Below are positions 45,926-55,461 of a stretch of DNA of 64,000 nucleotides, one piece after another. Made by a program: the position numbers and the translations under genes. Each line of letters begins with the position of its first letter. Within the stretch, counting starts at the first letter, position 1. The notes under the pieces were generated by a model. The model worked only from the letters and a program-made list of their open reading frames with translations. It made no database searches and was not told where the DNA came from. The stretch is from NCBI RefSeq assembly GCF_014698035.1, contig NZ_JACJSF010000038.1, positions 1 to 64,000 on the forward strand, written 5' to 3'. The stretch comes from Desmonostoc muscorum FACHB-395. GTDB taxonomy: Bacteria; Cyanobacteriota; Cyanobacteriia; Cyanobacteriales; Nostocaceae.

Positions 45926-45984
45926 ATTACACGATTGGGCTAATACGTGGAATACAAGCCTCAAAGTCTTCTCAATTCATTGAT
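45926..45984 (+). repeat. Bracket repeat, copy F, with shared 3' extension
   Basis: ATTACACGATTGGGCTAATA then CGTGGAAT, followed by AGCCTCAAAGTCTTCTCAAT, the same extension as in copy B. Confidence 0.65.
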
Positions 45985-46095
45985 GTTTACAGCACTCGCA
46001 CCTACCACTACCGCCATTATTCCCTTTCTCCGATCATCCATCGAGATATTAAACCAGAAAATATTCTGGTGGATGACCAACTCAAGGCTAGTTAA
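45982..46095 (+). pseudogene. Ser/Thr protein kinase remnant
   Basis: Frame reads HYSLSPIIHRDIKPENILVD followed by DQLKAS and a stop. HRDIKPEN is the catalytic loop of Hanks-type kinases. The preceding codons match only loosely, and neither lobe is complete. It begins exactly at the end of bracket repeat F, so the repeat may have cut the gene. Confidence 0.6.
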
Positions 46096-48412
46096 GTAAC
46101 CACTGCATTTCCTCGGCATCTTGTGTCATGCCTAAGTGTTCAAAGGCATCCATTGCTTCTCTAGCTAATTTATCAGCTTGATCGGCACTGCCCCACCTTC
46201 TCTGCCATTTTGCTAGAGAGCGTTGATAGCGGGCTAAACGTCGCTTGTTTTTGCTACTGTCAGCCACAATGATGCCTTTAGTTAATAACTGTTGAGCGCC
46301 ATCGCGATCGCCTTGTTCAATGGCGATATCTGCCAGCCAATTTTGAGCAGAATTAATTACCCGATACCAGTTAATTCTTTTGGCACTTAGCATGACCTCT
46401 TGAAAAAGAATTTTAGCTTCAGAATATTTATTTTCTTTGTGTAAGATAACTGCTTGATGATAAAGAACAGGAATGTAATAACGGATGTGTTTTTGCTCGG
46501 TTAAATTAGCTTGAGTCACTAACTTCTGTTCTGTATCTAGCCATGCACGGGCATCTGGATAATTCTTTTGCCTAATTTGTAACCTAGCTATATTTTCAGC
46601 TAAGTCAGCCTGATCGCATAAATCTGCATGGTCGCGTAATACCCATGCCCGCTGCAACATCTCTTCTGCTTCTCTCAAACTCTTCTCGGAACATTCCCGA
46701 ATTAAAAGCCAAGTTTTGCGGATGATGAATATCACCAGAAATGACCATTCACCGCGTCTTTCTGATTGTTCTACAAGCCATTGCCACCAATCTAGTCGAT
46801 CGTCCCAATAAGCATAGAGATTAGCGTAGTGGTTCAAAAGCAGACCTAAATCTCTCACTTCTTCATAGTGGTCTTGGTCTTTACACCAATAAAGTACAGC
46901 TCGTAAATTTACCTCTTCTGTTTCTAGCCTCTTGTAATGTTTCGAGTTTTGCCAATCTTCCCCGGCGTAAATATTGGCAAAATCCAAATACCATCTCACC
47001 CAACGCCGCCGCGCTTCTCTTTCAAAATCTGGGTTAGCAGCCAACTTTGCCAAAGCATACTCACGAGTCAGAGACAGCATTTCATATCGCTTAGTCTCTG
47101 GATTTTGATTCACCAAAGAAAGTTGCTGCAAAAGTGCCAAACCATCGTTGTTAGAATCAGGGGCAGTTGTTAGTCCAGCTACCTCAGCCACAGCACCTTG
47201 AGTAGGAGAGTTAGGAAAAATGGCTAGTGACATCAGCAATTTATGGGCTGGCTTTCCTGTGATTCCTTGGACAGATTGTTCAAAGCAAAAACGAGCTACA
47301 TCACCTGTAGCCAAGGCTAATCTCTTCAACACCGAATTTAAAGAGTAACCACTAGATACTTGACCGATCGCATAGACAATAGCAAGGGGAATTCCGCCTG
47401 TGTGAGTATAAAGCTGCCTAGATTCTTCATCGTTAAGAGTAATACCTTTTTCTTCGGCTTGTTGCTGAATTAACTGCAAGCCATCATCTAGGGTCAAGTT
47501 TTGCAGGCTAATTGGTAGTAACGCAATTCGCTCACGGGTAGTAATTACTACTTTTATGCAAATCGGTAGATTGTAAAGGAATTCTATTACCCCACTTCTA
47601 TCCTCTATAGTCTCCATATTGTCCACAATCAATAGTGTTCGCTGTCTGGAGAGAATTTGGCGTACACGGTCAGACTGATCATTGGGAGGGGATTGAATAA
47701 TAGTAGGATCGCCAAGAGCATTACCAATCTCTCGAAATATCTCACGCAGATTACGCTGTCCCTGCTGTCGTTGCAAAATTCCGTCAGGATAGAGTTCCTG
47801 CTGTTTCGCAGAAGTGAAAATAATTGCATCAAATTTAGGTGCGATATTCAGATTTTCTCGACTACCTTTTAAGCATAGGTAGGCTGCTGCTAACACTAAC
47901 GCTGTTTTACCAACACCACCAATACCATGCACCGTGATCATGTGAGCGCCGTGATCTGGTGAAAGGCGTTCTAATAGGATTCTCATATCTGCCTCGCGGC
48001 CAATAAATTCTGTGTAGGTTGGCGATGGCAGATTGTTAATGATTGTGAACCGATGCTTAGAAGATGCCTCTACACCTTTGCGGTATCCATATTTTTCTAA
48101 AATGTAAATCAGGTTACTAGCTCTAACAGTATTGTCAGATTCTCCTGTCAAAGTTTCAATATCTCGATAGATATTGCTTAATCCTGCTCTGACAACAGCA
48201 TTATTTTTATGTAAATCTTTACCAATCTTCTTTAAGCTATATCCACAAAGTAACCCTAATAACAGGTCTTTTTTAGTATTTTGCCTGTATCGGTTTTGGG
48301 TTCTAGCTTCTAAGTCAGTCAGTAGACGGTCTATTTCCCAGTCTTTTGTCAGCTTTCGATACCATGTTTTAGACAGATTCCAACTTTCTGACTCACCTAA
48401 CATAAATATCAC
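46088..48412 (-). CDS. NB-ARC STAND protein with N-terminal HTH-like domain
   Basis: 774 residues. N-terminal 115 residues (ARTQNRYRQNTKKDLLLGLL, then HKNNAVVRAGLSNIYRDIE) form an HTH/vMAP-type domain common in cyanobacterial STAND proteins. P-loop GIGGVGKT at 163-170, Walker B LLIVDNME, sensor VVITTR. A helical TPR-like C-terminus (EAEEMLQRAWVLRDHAD; YSEAKILFQEVML) is degenerate compared with the perfect arrays in the other two loci. Probably a regulator or defence switch. Start ATG 48410 or the Met three residues later. Confidence 0.75.
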   Translation of the reverse strand: MIFMLGESESWNLSKTWYRKLTKDWEIDRLLTDLEARTQNRYRQNTKKDLLLGLLCGYSLKKIGKDLHKNNAVVRAGLSNIYRDIETLTGESDNTVRASNLIYILEKYGYRKGVEASSKHRFTIINNLPSPTYTEFIGREADMRILLERLSPDHGAHMITVHGIGGVGKTALVLAAAYLCLKGSRENLNIAPKFDAIIFTSAKQQELYPDGILQRQQGQRNLREIFREIGNALGDPTIIQSPPNDQSDRVRQILSRQRTLLIVDNMETIEDRSGVIEFLYNLPICIKVVITTRERIALLPISLQNLTLDDGLQLIQQQAEEKGITLNDEESRQLYTHTGGIPLAIVYAIGQVSSGYSLNSVLKRLALATGDVARFCFEQSVQGITGKPAHKLLMSLAIFPNSPTQGAVAEVAGLTTAPDSNNDGLALLQQLSLVNQNPETKRYEMLSLTREYALAKLAANPDFEREARRRWVRWYLDFANIYAGEDWQNSKHYKRLETEEVNLRAVLYWCKDQDHYEEVRDLGLLLNHYANLYAYWDDRLDWWQWLVEQSERRGEWSFLVIFIIRKTWLLIRECSEKSLREAEEMLQRAWVLRDHADLCDQADLAENIARLQIRQKNYPDARAWLDTEQKLVTQANLTEQKHIRYYIPVLYHQAVILHKENKYSEAKILFQEVMLSAKRINWYRVINSAQNWLADIAIEQGDRDGAQQLLTKGIIVADSSKNKRRLARYQRSLAKWQRRWGSADQADKLAREAMDAFEHLGMTQDAEEMQWLLN

Positions 48413-48789
48413 CCTATAACTTTGTCAACAATGTTTTAATAGCCACATTGTATCGAAGAAAATTCGGAAGAATTAGCTACAAGTGTTTCTAGCAACATTG
48501 TAAAAACAAAACTATAACAAATCACTAACAAATTTTTAACAGTGTCACTGGCTGACTGAAGCAGGGCGGTTGCATCATATCAATAAGCAAAGTCTATTCT
48601 CGCTAGAGTTGAAAATAATGTCATTAACTCTAATTTAGATGCGTTTACCCTGCTGACTGAAGTGAGTTTAGTAGGCTAATTGATAAATGCTTGATACTAG
48701 GTAATTAGCAACGTGGGGATAACAGATATATTTTCACAAAAAAACTATCTTGACGATTCTTTCGACATCTTTATAAAAAGGAATTCTGA
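48413..48789. other. 377-bp divergent promoter region
   Basis: AT-rich; contains promoters for the NB-ARC gene (left) and the peptidoglycan-binding gene (right). AAAAAGGAATTCTGAATG at 48775 supplies the ribosome-binding site of the latter. No RNA or repeat seen. Confidence 0.4.
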
Positions 48790-49638
48790 ATGAGTAGAAT
48801 ATTGCATTACTTAACTCTCATGCTTGGTATGAAACAAGATAGACTTTATTTTCCCGAAGAAAAACAAGTCTGTGTCTTCAATAAACGTCCCATACTTTAC
48901 CAAGATTTTACGCCCAAGTCTGTACAAGAATCAATCAATGAACTGCAAGAACTTTTAAAAGCTCAAGGTTTCCCGATAGAGATTACTGGTAAATTTGATT
49001 TACAGACAGACGCAGCAGTTAAAGAATTCCAGAAAATAAATCATCTTTTGTCAGATGGAGTAGTTGGTCCGCTGACGTGGGCTTGCTTGTTATATCCCAA
49101 GCTTTACCTCGGCCAAAAAAAGAATTTCTCTGATTTTAGGGATGCTGTCAAAGAACTACAAGTTCTTCTCTATGAAGAAGAATTTTTGAAAAAAGAACCC
49201 AACGGATATTTTGACTGGGAAACAGAAAGGGCTGTTAAACGCTTTCAAAGAGTTTATGGATTAAAGAGCGATGGTATTGTTGGGGCAGCAACCTGGGCAG
49301 TTTTATTAGGAATGCGGCAAAAAATTGACAAAAGCTTTCCTCAGTTAGTTTATTTTCTGTCGCCTCAGTCTTGGTTTTTGTGGCAGCAATTTTTGATGAT
49401 ATGCTTTATTTTACTGGGGATTTATTATAGTCCAATACCAGGAGAGCCGCCACAATTGAGTACAGCCTTAGCAACAGCCTACGGATTGACTTGTATTGTG
49501 CCGTTTCTTATAGAGTGTCTACCGCTAAAGCAGCCAAAACCAAAGAAACTACCACTCTTGGAATATGCACCCTATGTATTAACTGGGTTCTTTTGGAAAC
49601 CAATTGTCAATTTATTAGGGACTTTGTTTAATTTATAA
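48790..49638 (+). CDS. Peptidoglycan-binding membrane protein
   Basis: 282 residues. Two PG_binding_1 domains: residues 37-105 (SINELQELLKAQGFPIEITG, SDGVVGPLTWACLL) and 112-175 (AVKELQVLLYEEEFLKK, SDGIVGAATWAVLL). Two or three hydrophobic helices follow (FLMICFILLGIYYSP; ALATAYGLTCIVPFLIE). It would tether a membrane component to the cell wall. No lytic catalytic domain is present. Unlinked to neighbours by spacing, but it sits beside the mobilisation region. Confidence 0.75.
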   Translation: MSRILHYLTLMLGMKQDRLYFPEEKQVCVFNKRPILYQDFTPKSVQESINELQELLKAQGFPIEITGKFDLQTDAAVKEFQKINHLLSDGVVGPLTWACLLYPKLYLGQKKNFSDFRDAVKELQVLLYEEEFLKKEPNGYFDWETERAVKRFQRVYGLKSDGIVGAATWAVLLGMRQKIDKSFPQLVYFLSPQSWFLWQQFLMICFILLGIYYSPIPGEPPQLSTALATAYGLTCIVPFLIECLPLKQPKPKKLPLLEYAPYVLTGFFWKPIVNLLGTLFNL

Positions 49639-49981
49639 TTCACTAGACTTATTGCAAAAGTCTTGATTTTGAACTCTTTCTCTGCCCCTTTACGTGAGGC
49701 AAAAAATGCTGGTGGGTATCTTTTGGTAGCGTGGTTGATAATTTTTCAGTTTTTGATTGCTCACGGGCCATATATTTAATGCATGGAAGGAAACTAGGTT
49801 GAAATAATAGTTCAGCTTCAACTGCTTAGACTACCACAACTCAAGCAACTCTTAACTTCTAGGCGGGCTGATTCGGAGTGTCTGCCGCTAACTGCAACAA
49901 ATTGGTTGGCTCCAGATAGGATTTGTGGCAGTGGCAGACACCGACTATTTGAGCTTGCTAGGTTTTGAGTTGCGCCATCGC
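49639..49981. other. 343-bp intergenic region
   Basis: No ORF. Contains two related segments, TCGGAGTGTCTGCCGCTAAC (49874) and CAGTGGCAGACACCGACTA (49930), that form an imperfect inverted repeat, perhaps a terminator for the convergent genes. Confidence 0.35.
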
Positions 49982-52618
49982 TTAGAGGGAGATCCCTTTA
50001 CTTTGTCTTTTTGATTGTTGCTGTTCTTCTATTATCTGTTGCAATATGCGCTCTGCTTCTTGCCAAAAACTCAGGTCTTCTCTCTCTATTTGTCCTATAT
50101 AAATCGGTGAATACTCAAGCTCACCTAACTGGTTTCGGTTGACTGCCACTCGAAAAATCTCACCTCGTTCATCATGGGTAAATACCAATTCTCTACCCTG
50201 CTTCTCCAGAGTGGTATGTTTGAATCTAAGGCTATTTGAGCAACTTTCTCTTAATTGCCAGTTGATTAGTTCAACCGCAATAGGCACAGCCATAGCTAAA
50301 AATTCCGACTCTTGACGCTGCTTTTCTGTGAGTGACTGTTCTGGTTCAGACTTTTGAGTTGCCAGTTGATTGCTAGCGATTAGTACCAAAGACTTAACTT
50401 CATCAGTAGTCCATCCGGCTGGACTGGCAAAGATAATTTCTTCAAAATTTTGGGGTGACTTATTATCTAATAGCGCCCTCTTAGCGACTTCTTTATCTCG
50501 GTCAGTCACTAATAAGTTTTGCAAGTCGGCGCTGTAATACTGGTATAATTCGGCTGGAAGATTATCTTTTAACTTTGGTTCATCTGTGGTTATAGTTGGA
50601 GTTTGATTAAGAGCAATTGCATCCACTGCTTTTTGCGATCTATGAAGTTGCTCCAAATAAACAATCGCTGCTTCCAGGTCGTCGAATATGGTTCTTCCGG
50701 CTGATAGCTGCTGCTGAGATTGAGAAAGTTGTTGTGTTAATTCTAATACTGTTTGGGTTAATGCTGATTCGACAGTTGATTGCTCAACATAATCAGAAAT
50801 TGATGAAATGGCTCTCTTCTCTAGATATGATTGTAACTCAGTTGCAAGAACTGCATCCAGGTCATTAAATGTAGTTTTGCCTGTAACGAGTTGGTCTTTG
50901 TATTGAGAAAGTTTTTGCGTTAATTCTAATACTGTTTCAGTTAAGGCTGACTCGACAGTTGATTGCTCAATATAATCAGAGATTGATAAGATAGCTCTCT
51001 TCTCTGCATGAAATTGTAACTCAGCTGTCAATGCTGTTTCAAAGTCATTGAATGTAGTTTTCGCTTCAAGTAGCTGCTGATGATATTGAGAAACTTGCTG
51101 TGTTAATCCTAATACTGTTTCAGTTAAAGCTGATTCGATAGCTGATTGCTCAATATAATCAAAGATTGATAAGATAGCTTTCTTCTCTATATGGGATTGT
51201 AACTCTTGAGTAATCGCCGATGATAGCTCGTCGAATGCGGTTCTACCTGCTGATAACTGCTGGTGATATTGAGAGAGTTGTTTTGCTAATTGTGGTAACG
51301 TTTCACTTAAGGTTGACTCAACTGCTGACTGCTCAATAAAATTAGCAATTGCATCTACTGCTTTTTGTGATACAAGCCGTTGCTCCACATCAGCAATCGC
51401 CGATAATAGCTCGTCGAGTGTGGTTTTATTATTAGCTAGCTGCTGGTGATACCCAGACAGTTGTGCTGTTAATTCTGGTAACGTTTCAACTAAGGCTGAC
51501 TCAACTGTTGACTGTTCAATAAAGTCAGAAATTGTATTTATTAGTTCTGAACTGGCTCGTTGTTCCGCATCTAATTTAGCTGGGTTTAGCTGGTGTTTAT
51601 TTTCGGCTATAGCTTGAGAATTTTTAGGTGATATGGTTGATATTAGCTGTTGATTAACTTGGTTATTATCTACAGATTGTAAGAAATTATTTAAACGTTT
51701 AATTTCGCTATCGTCCCTTAATGGGTCATAATTTATCCCCAATTCTGTCTGAAGCTTTGTAAATGAACACTTATATTTATTGAGATTACCTCCCTGTTTC
51801 CAGAGCAAACGGGGGCTACCATCTTCATTAACTGAACGTACATCAATACCAAATTTAATACCCCTTACCCCACCGTGACCGTAATAACTAACGATAGCTT
51901 TAACTTGATGCTCTCTCCATAACTGCTCAATTAGCTGGGGCATTGTGGGTTTATTTACTGCCACTTGCTCAATCGCCCGTCGCATTATTTCTTCGCCTGG
52001 AAGTCCATCGCGTTCGACTCGTTCAAGCTGATTACGAGTCATAGCTTTCTGCTTACTTTCCCAACTACTCTGTACTTGGGTTAGCTGAAATTCTCGCTCT
52101 ATTAGTCGGGCTGAGTGTTCAGAGTGGGCGTAATTATTCCAAGTGCGAATAGACTTACCATCTAGATTATTAACTCTAGATGCAACGATGTGAGTGTGGT
52201 CATGTTCTTTGTCAGAGTGCCGCGCTATAAAGAAGTCATAAGCTGGTAGTTCAGTTTCTATAAATTCATCAACTAGCTGGTTCAGTTTGGTGTCAGCTAT
52301 TCTTTTATCTGGCTGTTTGACTTGGGATTCATCACATTGAAGCCGCGATAACACAATGAGCGATGCCAAGTGACGTTGAGACAGATTAGCTAATTCGTCA
52401 TCATTTAGCGTTCTATCAGTCTGAGGTACACTAAGCATTAAGTGGTAGCAAGGGTCTTTAATTTGAGGGTTAAGGTGGGCTGATAGGGTAAACTGCTCTA
52501 CCAGTTCATTGGTACTTTTACCATACATATTCCCGCCAATAATCTTAGCTTTCTCTTTCTCAAGCACATATTTAGTTGTCCCGCGAAATGATTTATTAGC
52601 TTTAACTTTGGTAATCAT
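49982..52618 (-). CDS. MOBP-type conjugative relaxase
   Basis: 878 residues. Motif I FRGTTKYVLE with candidate catalytic Tyr17; motif III H134-S-D136-KEHD-H141-T-H143 (HxD-x4-HxH), the metal-binding set of MOBP/VirD2-type relaxases. Residues 230-310 form a further DNA-processing domain (VKAIVSYYGHGGVRGIKFGI). Residues 355-660 are six to seven coiled-coil repeats (ISDYIEQSTVESALTETVLE type), then a C-terminal domain. It nicks oriT and pilots the strand. The gene follows mobC and a deaminase in one minus-strand operon. Confidence 0.85.
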   Translation of the reverse strand: MITKVKANKSFRGTTKYVLEKEKAKIIGGNMYGKSTNELVEQFTLSAHLNPQIKDPCYHLMLSVPQTDRTLNDDELANLSQRHLASLIVLSRLQCDESQVKQPDKRIADTKLNQLVDEFIETELPAYDFFIARHSDKEHDHTHIVASRVNNLDGKSIRTWNNYAHSEHSARLIEREFQLTQVQSSWESKQKAMTRNQLERVERDGLPGEEIMRRAIEQVAVNKPTMPQLIEQLWREHQVKAIVSYYGHGGVRGIKFGIDVRSVNEDGSPRLLWKQGGNLNKYKCSFTKLQTELGINYDPLRDDSEIKRLNNFLQSVDNNQVNQQLISTISPKNSQAIAENKHQLNPAKLDAEQRASSELINTISDFIEQSTVESALVETLPELTAQLSGYHQQLANNKTTLDELLSAIADVEQRLVSQKAVDAIANFIEQSAVESTLSETLPQLAKQLSQYHQQLSAGRTAFDELSSAITQELQSHIEKKAILSIFDYIEQSAIESALTETVLGLTQQVSQYHQQLLEAKTTFNDFETALTAELQFHAEKRAILSISDYIEQSTVESALTETVLELTQKLSQYKDQLVTGKTTFNDLDAVLATELQSYLEKRAISSISDYVEQSTVESALTQTVLELTQQLSQSQQQLSAGRTIFDDLEAAIVYLEQLHRSQKAVDAIALNQTPTITTDEPKLKDNLPAELYQYYSADLQNLLVTDRDKEVAKRALLDNKSPQNFEEIIFASPAGWTTDEVKSLVLIASNQLATQKSEPEQSLTEKQRQESEFLAMAVPIAVELINWQLRESCSNSLRFKHTTLEKQGRELVFTHDERGEIFRVAVNRNQLGELEYSPIYIGQIEREDLSFWQEAERILQQIIEEQQQSKRQSKGISL

Positions 52619-52742
52619 CTCTCAGCCCCAAACGCTTAGATATTACTTGAGATAAATGTGAGAGTATCCTGTGCATCATCGGCGAAAGTTTGACTCTTAA
52701 CCTCTAATATAGAGACAGGGATATGCTCTTATAGTTTGGATT

Positions 52743-53132
52743 CTATCTGTGATATTTGTTGGGAAGTAAGTCATTAATAGTAACAAGTATAGAACCAGCT
52801 TCGCTTGGAACTATTACTTTAGCATCTGGTGCATAATCCGCTATTAACTCTCGACACATACCGCAGGGCGATACAACCTGACCACCTCTATTAACTGCTA
52901 CAATCATTTCAATTTCTGTGTCTCCAGCAGTGGCAGCCATTCCAATAGCAATTGCTTCAGCACACACAGCAATTCTTCCGACAGTTGCCTCTATATGTAC
53001 AGCAGAAAATACTTGACCAGAGCGGGTGAGGATAGCCGCTCCAATTTCGTGGTAATTAGGCTTGAAGCGAGTTGCAATAAGCTGACTGGCAACGTTGATT
53101 AGCTCAATTTTTCTGTCATCGTTTTCTGGCAT
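52743..53132 (-). CDS. Cytidine deaminase-family protein in the mob operon
   Basis: 129 residues. Zinc site C57-A-E59 (IAVCAEAIAIG) and C90-G-M-C93 (SPCGMCRELI), the C-A-E / P-C-x-x-C signature of cytidine/blasticidin-S deaminases. Length and fold fit a homotetrameric CDA. It lies 7 bp from mobC and 124 bp from the relaxase, all on the same strand, which is not usual. It may be a nucleoside scavenger, a drug-resistance enzyme or a nucleotide-editing accessory of transfer. Confidence 0.8.
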   Translation of the reverse strand: MPENDDRKIELINVASQLIATRFKPNYHEIGAAILTRSGQVFSAVHIEATVGRIAVCAEAIAIGMAATAGDTEIEMIVAVNRGGQVVSPCGMCRELIADYAPDAKVIVPSEAGSILVTINDLLPNKYHR

Positions 53133-53139
53133 AATTCAG

Positions 53140-53601
53140 CTACTCTCCAGTTTCTACCTTATCGAGTTTACCATTCTCATCAATTGATATAGGTTGATTA
53201 ATTTCTTGCCGAGTCTGTGATAAAACTGCTGTCAGTTCTTCAAGAGTTTTCAGATATGATTTCACTTCATTACTCAGAGGTTGACTACCAATTTTCACAG
53301 CTTCGTTAATAGCCCTAGTCTGCTGATTCAGGTTGTTACCAATCTTCTTTAGCTCATAGATAGCCTGTCGGTTCACTTCGGGAATGACTAATTTAGGATG
53401 TGGCAAAGGGTAGTCAAATAATCTCGCTCTAATATAGTCACTTTGCACCACTCCACTACACCGTTGCTCTAGTCTAGCTTTCTCGGCATAGCTAGCCCTA
53501 AACGTGATGGTTATTTCTCGCTTATCATCTGGTGCTACTGACCGATTGGTTAATGTGTCAGCTAGTTGATTACTGAGATTGGTACGAGGGTCTGGCTGCA
53601 T
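53140..53601 (-). CDS. mobC: MobC-like relaxosome accessory protein
   Basis: 153 residues. The C-terminal IYELKKIGNNLNQQTRAINE is the MobC signature (IGNNLNQ). The N-terminal part (REITITFRASYAEKARLEQR) fits an RHH DNA-binding fold. MobC opens oriT for the relaxase. First gene of the mob operon, adjacent to the inverted repeats at 53642-53824. Confidence 0.8.
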   Translation of the reverse strand: MQPDPRTNLSNQLADTLTNRSVAPDDKREITITFRASYAEKARLEQRCSGVVQSDYIRARLFDYPLPHPKLVIPEVNRQAIYELKKIGNNLNQQTRAINEAVKIGSQPLSNEVKSYLKTLEELTAVLSQTRQEINQPISIDENGKLDKVETGE

Positions 53602-53635
53602 AACTAATTAGGCATTAATTTATCTACTTCTTCAT

Positions 53636-53960
53636 TTTTCACCGGGTTATTCGCTGTAGCTGCTATGGCGCGAAGCGCCGAGCAGGTAGGCGAATAACCC
53701 GGAACTCTCTTGACTTATTAACCCCTTGAAAAGACTTGTTTAAAGGGGGTTTGGGGGACACCCCCAACAAGCAACCACGCCGCTTTACCCGGAGGGTAAA
53801 GTAGCACGTAGTGCGTTACGGCGTATTGCTTGCCTATGCCCCCACGACAGGACTGAGGTAACAAGAACCAGGGGGCACAACGGGAGACTGGGGGAGTAAG
53901 AGACTTTGGCGAACCATGATTGACTGTCTGCAACAGCCTCGATGTAACCGAGGGCAGGGT
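53636..53960. other. Candidate origin of transfer (oriT)
   Basis: Between divergent mobC and TraK-like genes. Inverted repeats: CCGGGTTATTCGC/GCGAATAACCCGG (53642-53654, 53690-53702) around GGCGC-GAA-GCGCC (53667-53679); ACGCCG/CGGCGT (53777, 53819) around CTTTACCC-GGA-GGGTAAAG and GCAC-GTA-GTGC. Dense GC-rich palindromes fit relaxosome binding. A 71-codon ORF through this segment (53718-53933) is an artefact of the repeats. Confidence 0.55.
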
Positions 53961-54151
53961 CTATTGGGCAATGCTGGCCATACTAGTGATACAAAGGATG
54001 TTGATTCATGAGTAACTGCTTTTTTAGACTAGTCTACCTCACGAAGATACAAACCCTTTTTTGTTGATATTTGTCATATCACGACAAGAAACTTAAACTT
54101 TTTCTGACCACGAACTTTTTACAATGGAATAATTTATTACTAGTGCTGAAT

Positions 54152-54646
54152 ATGCCGCGCAAACCGAAAGCTGTTCCTTTATCAAAAATAGAAGATATTC
54201 AAACCAGTCTCAAACAGAAAGCGGCAACACCTAAAACTATCAGTCTGTCAGATTTAGTCCTCAGTTTGGCTAAACCTATTCAAGAGATGTTAGACGCTGG
54301 CTACTCTTATGAAGATGTTTCTGATGTGTTTAAAGGTCATGGGGTAGAACTGGCGGCCAGTGGTCTGAAGAGTTTTCATAAAAAAGCTTCAATAGTAACG
54401 GAGAATAATTCGAGTAATTCATCATCATCTAAAGCGGTTGAAGAATCAGTTAATTCTGACTCCGAGCCAGAATCAACTGATTCTTCAACCACAACTAATA
54501 ATGATGTTCCAGCAGTAGAGCCAGATACTTCACCAATTGATAGTAGTGAACCATCCGGCTCATCATCATCTAAAACTAGTAAACGAAAGAAAACAACTCC
54601 TAATACTTCTTCCCAATTTAATATCACTGATAGGAGCGAAATATGA
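54152..54646 (+). CDS. TraK-like/MobC-like accessory protein with Ser-rich tail
   Basis: 164 residues from ATG 54152; the longer frame from 54071 adds unlikely residues. N-terminal basic MPRKPKAVPLSKIEDI, then LSDLVLSLAKPIQEMLDAGY-SYEDVSDVFKGHGVEL, a HTH-like helix pair. The C-terminal half is Ser/Thr/Pro/Glu-rich and disordered. By order (this, ParA-like, coiled-coil membrane protein) it resembles TraK/TraL/TraM of IncP-type systems. Overlaps the next gene by 4 bp. Confidence 0.55.
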   Translation: MPRKPKAVPLSKIEDIQTSLKQKAATPKTISLSDLVLSLAKPIQEMLDAGYSYEDVSDVFKGHGVELAASGLKSFHKKASIVTENNSSNSSSSKAVEESVNSDSEPESTDSSTTTNNDVPAVEPDTSPIDSSEPSGSSSSKTSKRKKTTPNTSSQFNITDRSEI

Positions 54647-55461
54647 AACGCATCGTGATGATACTGGGGGGCAAGGGTGGTACAGGTAAGACTGCCTTTA
54701 CTCGCTTGCTATTGGATGTAATGCACAATAAAAGCATTAATTATCTAGCTTATGACGCTGATACAGAGAATCCAGAACTGTACGAGTACTATCAAAACTT
54801 TGGCTCAGGGGTAAGGCTGTTAAACTTCCTAGAGGTGGCAGAGGCGAAACGCTTCTTTACCGAAATAAAAGCGGAATCACCCGACTCAATAATAGTAGAT
54901 ATGCCGGGGGCATCAAGCAATAAAACTAGGGAGATTATCAGTAAGTTTGGGCTATTCAAGATTGCAGGTGATTTGGGTTATCGAGTAACGCTGGTGACTG
55001 TGCTTAACCTTGGTTACTCGGTGATCACTAGCTTAAAAACTATGGCTGAGTTCTGCGGCGCTCAAGCTGATTATGTGATTGTGAAAAATCTATGTTGGGA
55101 TAAAGGTTCAGGTTTTCAGCGTTGGGAGAATAGCAAAACATCGGCAGCGATATCTGAATTGAAAGGCATAGAAATAGAAATGCCAGAGCTAGACTACTCG
55201 ACCTTTGACACGTTGACAGAGAAAGGTCTACCTTACTCGGCTGCGACTGAAGAGAACGGATTTCCCTTTGGGGATTACCTGCTAGTGAGTGGATTTTTGG
55301 ATCAGGCTAAACCAGAACTTGAAAAGGCTGGAGCTTATTTGGGGTTGCAGCAACCAGAAGTTCTGGTTGCTGCTTTAGAAAACACTACGACATCAAAACA
55401 GACAAAAGTTACTGCGTCTACTTCTCGTCGGGGTCAAAATAAAACTAATGAGCAACAATAA
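54643..55461 (+). CDS. ParA/TraL-like P-loop ATPase
   Basis: 272 residues. Deviant Walker A GGKGGTGKTAFTR (residues 9-17 region), A' motif YDADTENPELYEYYQ, B motif IIVDMPGASSN. It lacks the ParA-type N-terminal HTH. TraL-like ATPases aid conjugative transfer in place of partition. Overlaps its neighbours (4 bp upstream, 14 bp downstream). Confidence 0.75.
   Translation: MKRIVMILGGKGGTGKTAFTRLLLDVMHNKSINYLAYDADTENPELYEYYQNFGSGVRLLNFLEVAEAKRFFTEIKAESPDSIIVDMPGASSNKTREIISKFGLFKIAGDLGYRVTLVTVLNLGYSVITSLKTMAEFCGAQADYVIVKNLCWDKGSGFQRWENSKTSAAISELKGIEIEMPELDYSTFDTLTEKGLPYSAATEENGFPFGDYLLVSGFLDQAKPELEKAGAYLGLQQPEVLVAALENTTTSKQTKVTASTSRRGQNKTNEQQ

Larger units (their letters stand above)
44777..46087. 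other. 1.3-kb intergenic repeat region
   Basis: No complete gene. It contains two 36-bp direct repeats, the 417-bp MITE-like element, a 22-bp-stem hairpin, bracket repeat F and a kinase remnant. An ORF at 45318-45503 falls in the MITE and is not supported. Confidence 0.6.

Noticed and set aside
53718..53933. 71-codon minus-strand ORF in the putative oriT
   Set aside because: It reads straight through several palindromes and has no domain; composition follows the inverted repeats rather than a protein.
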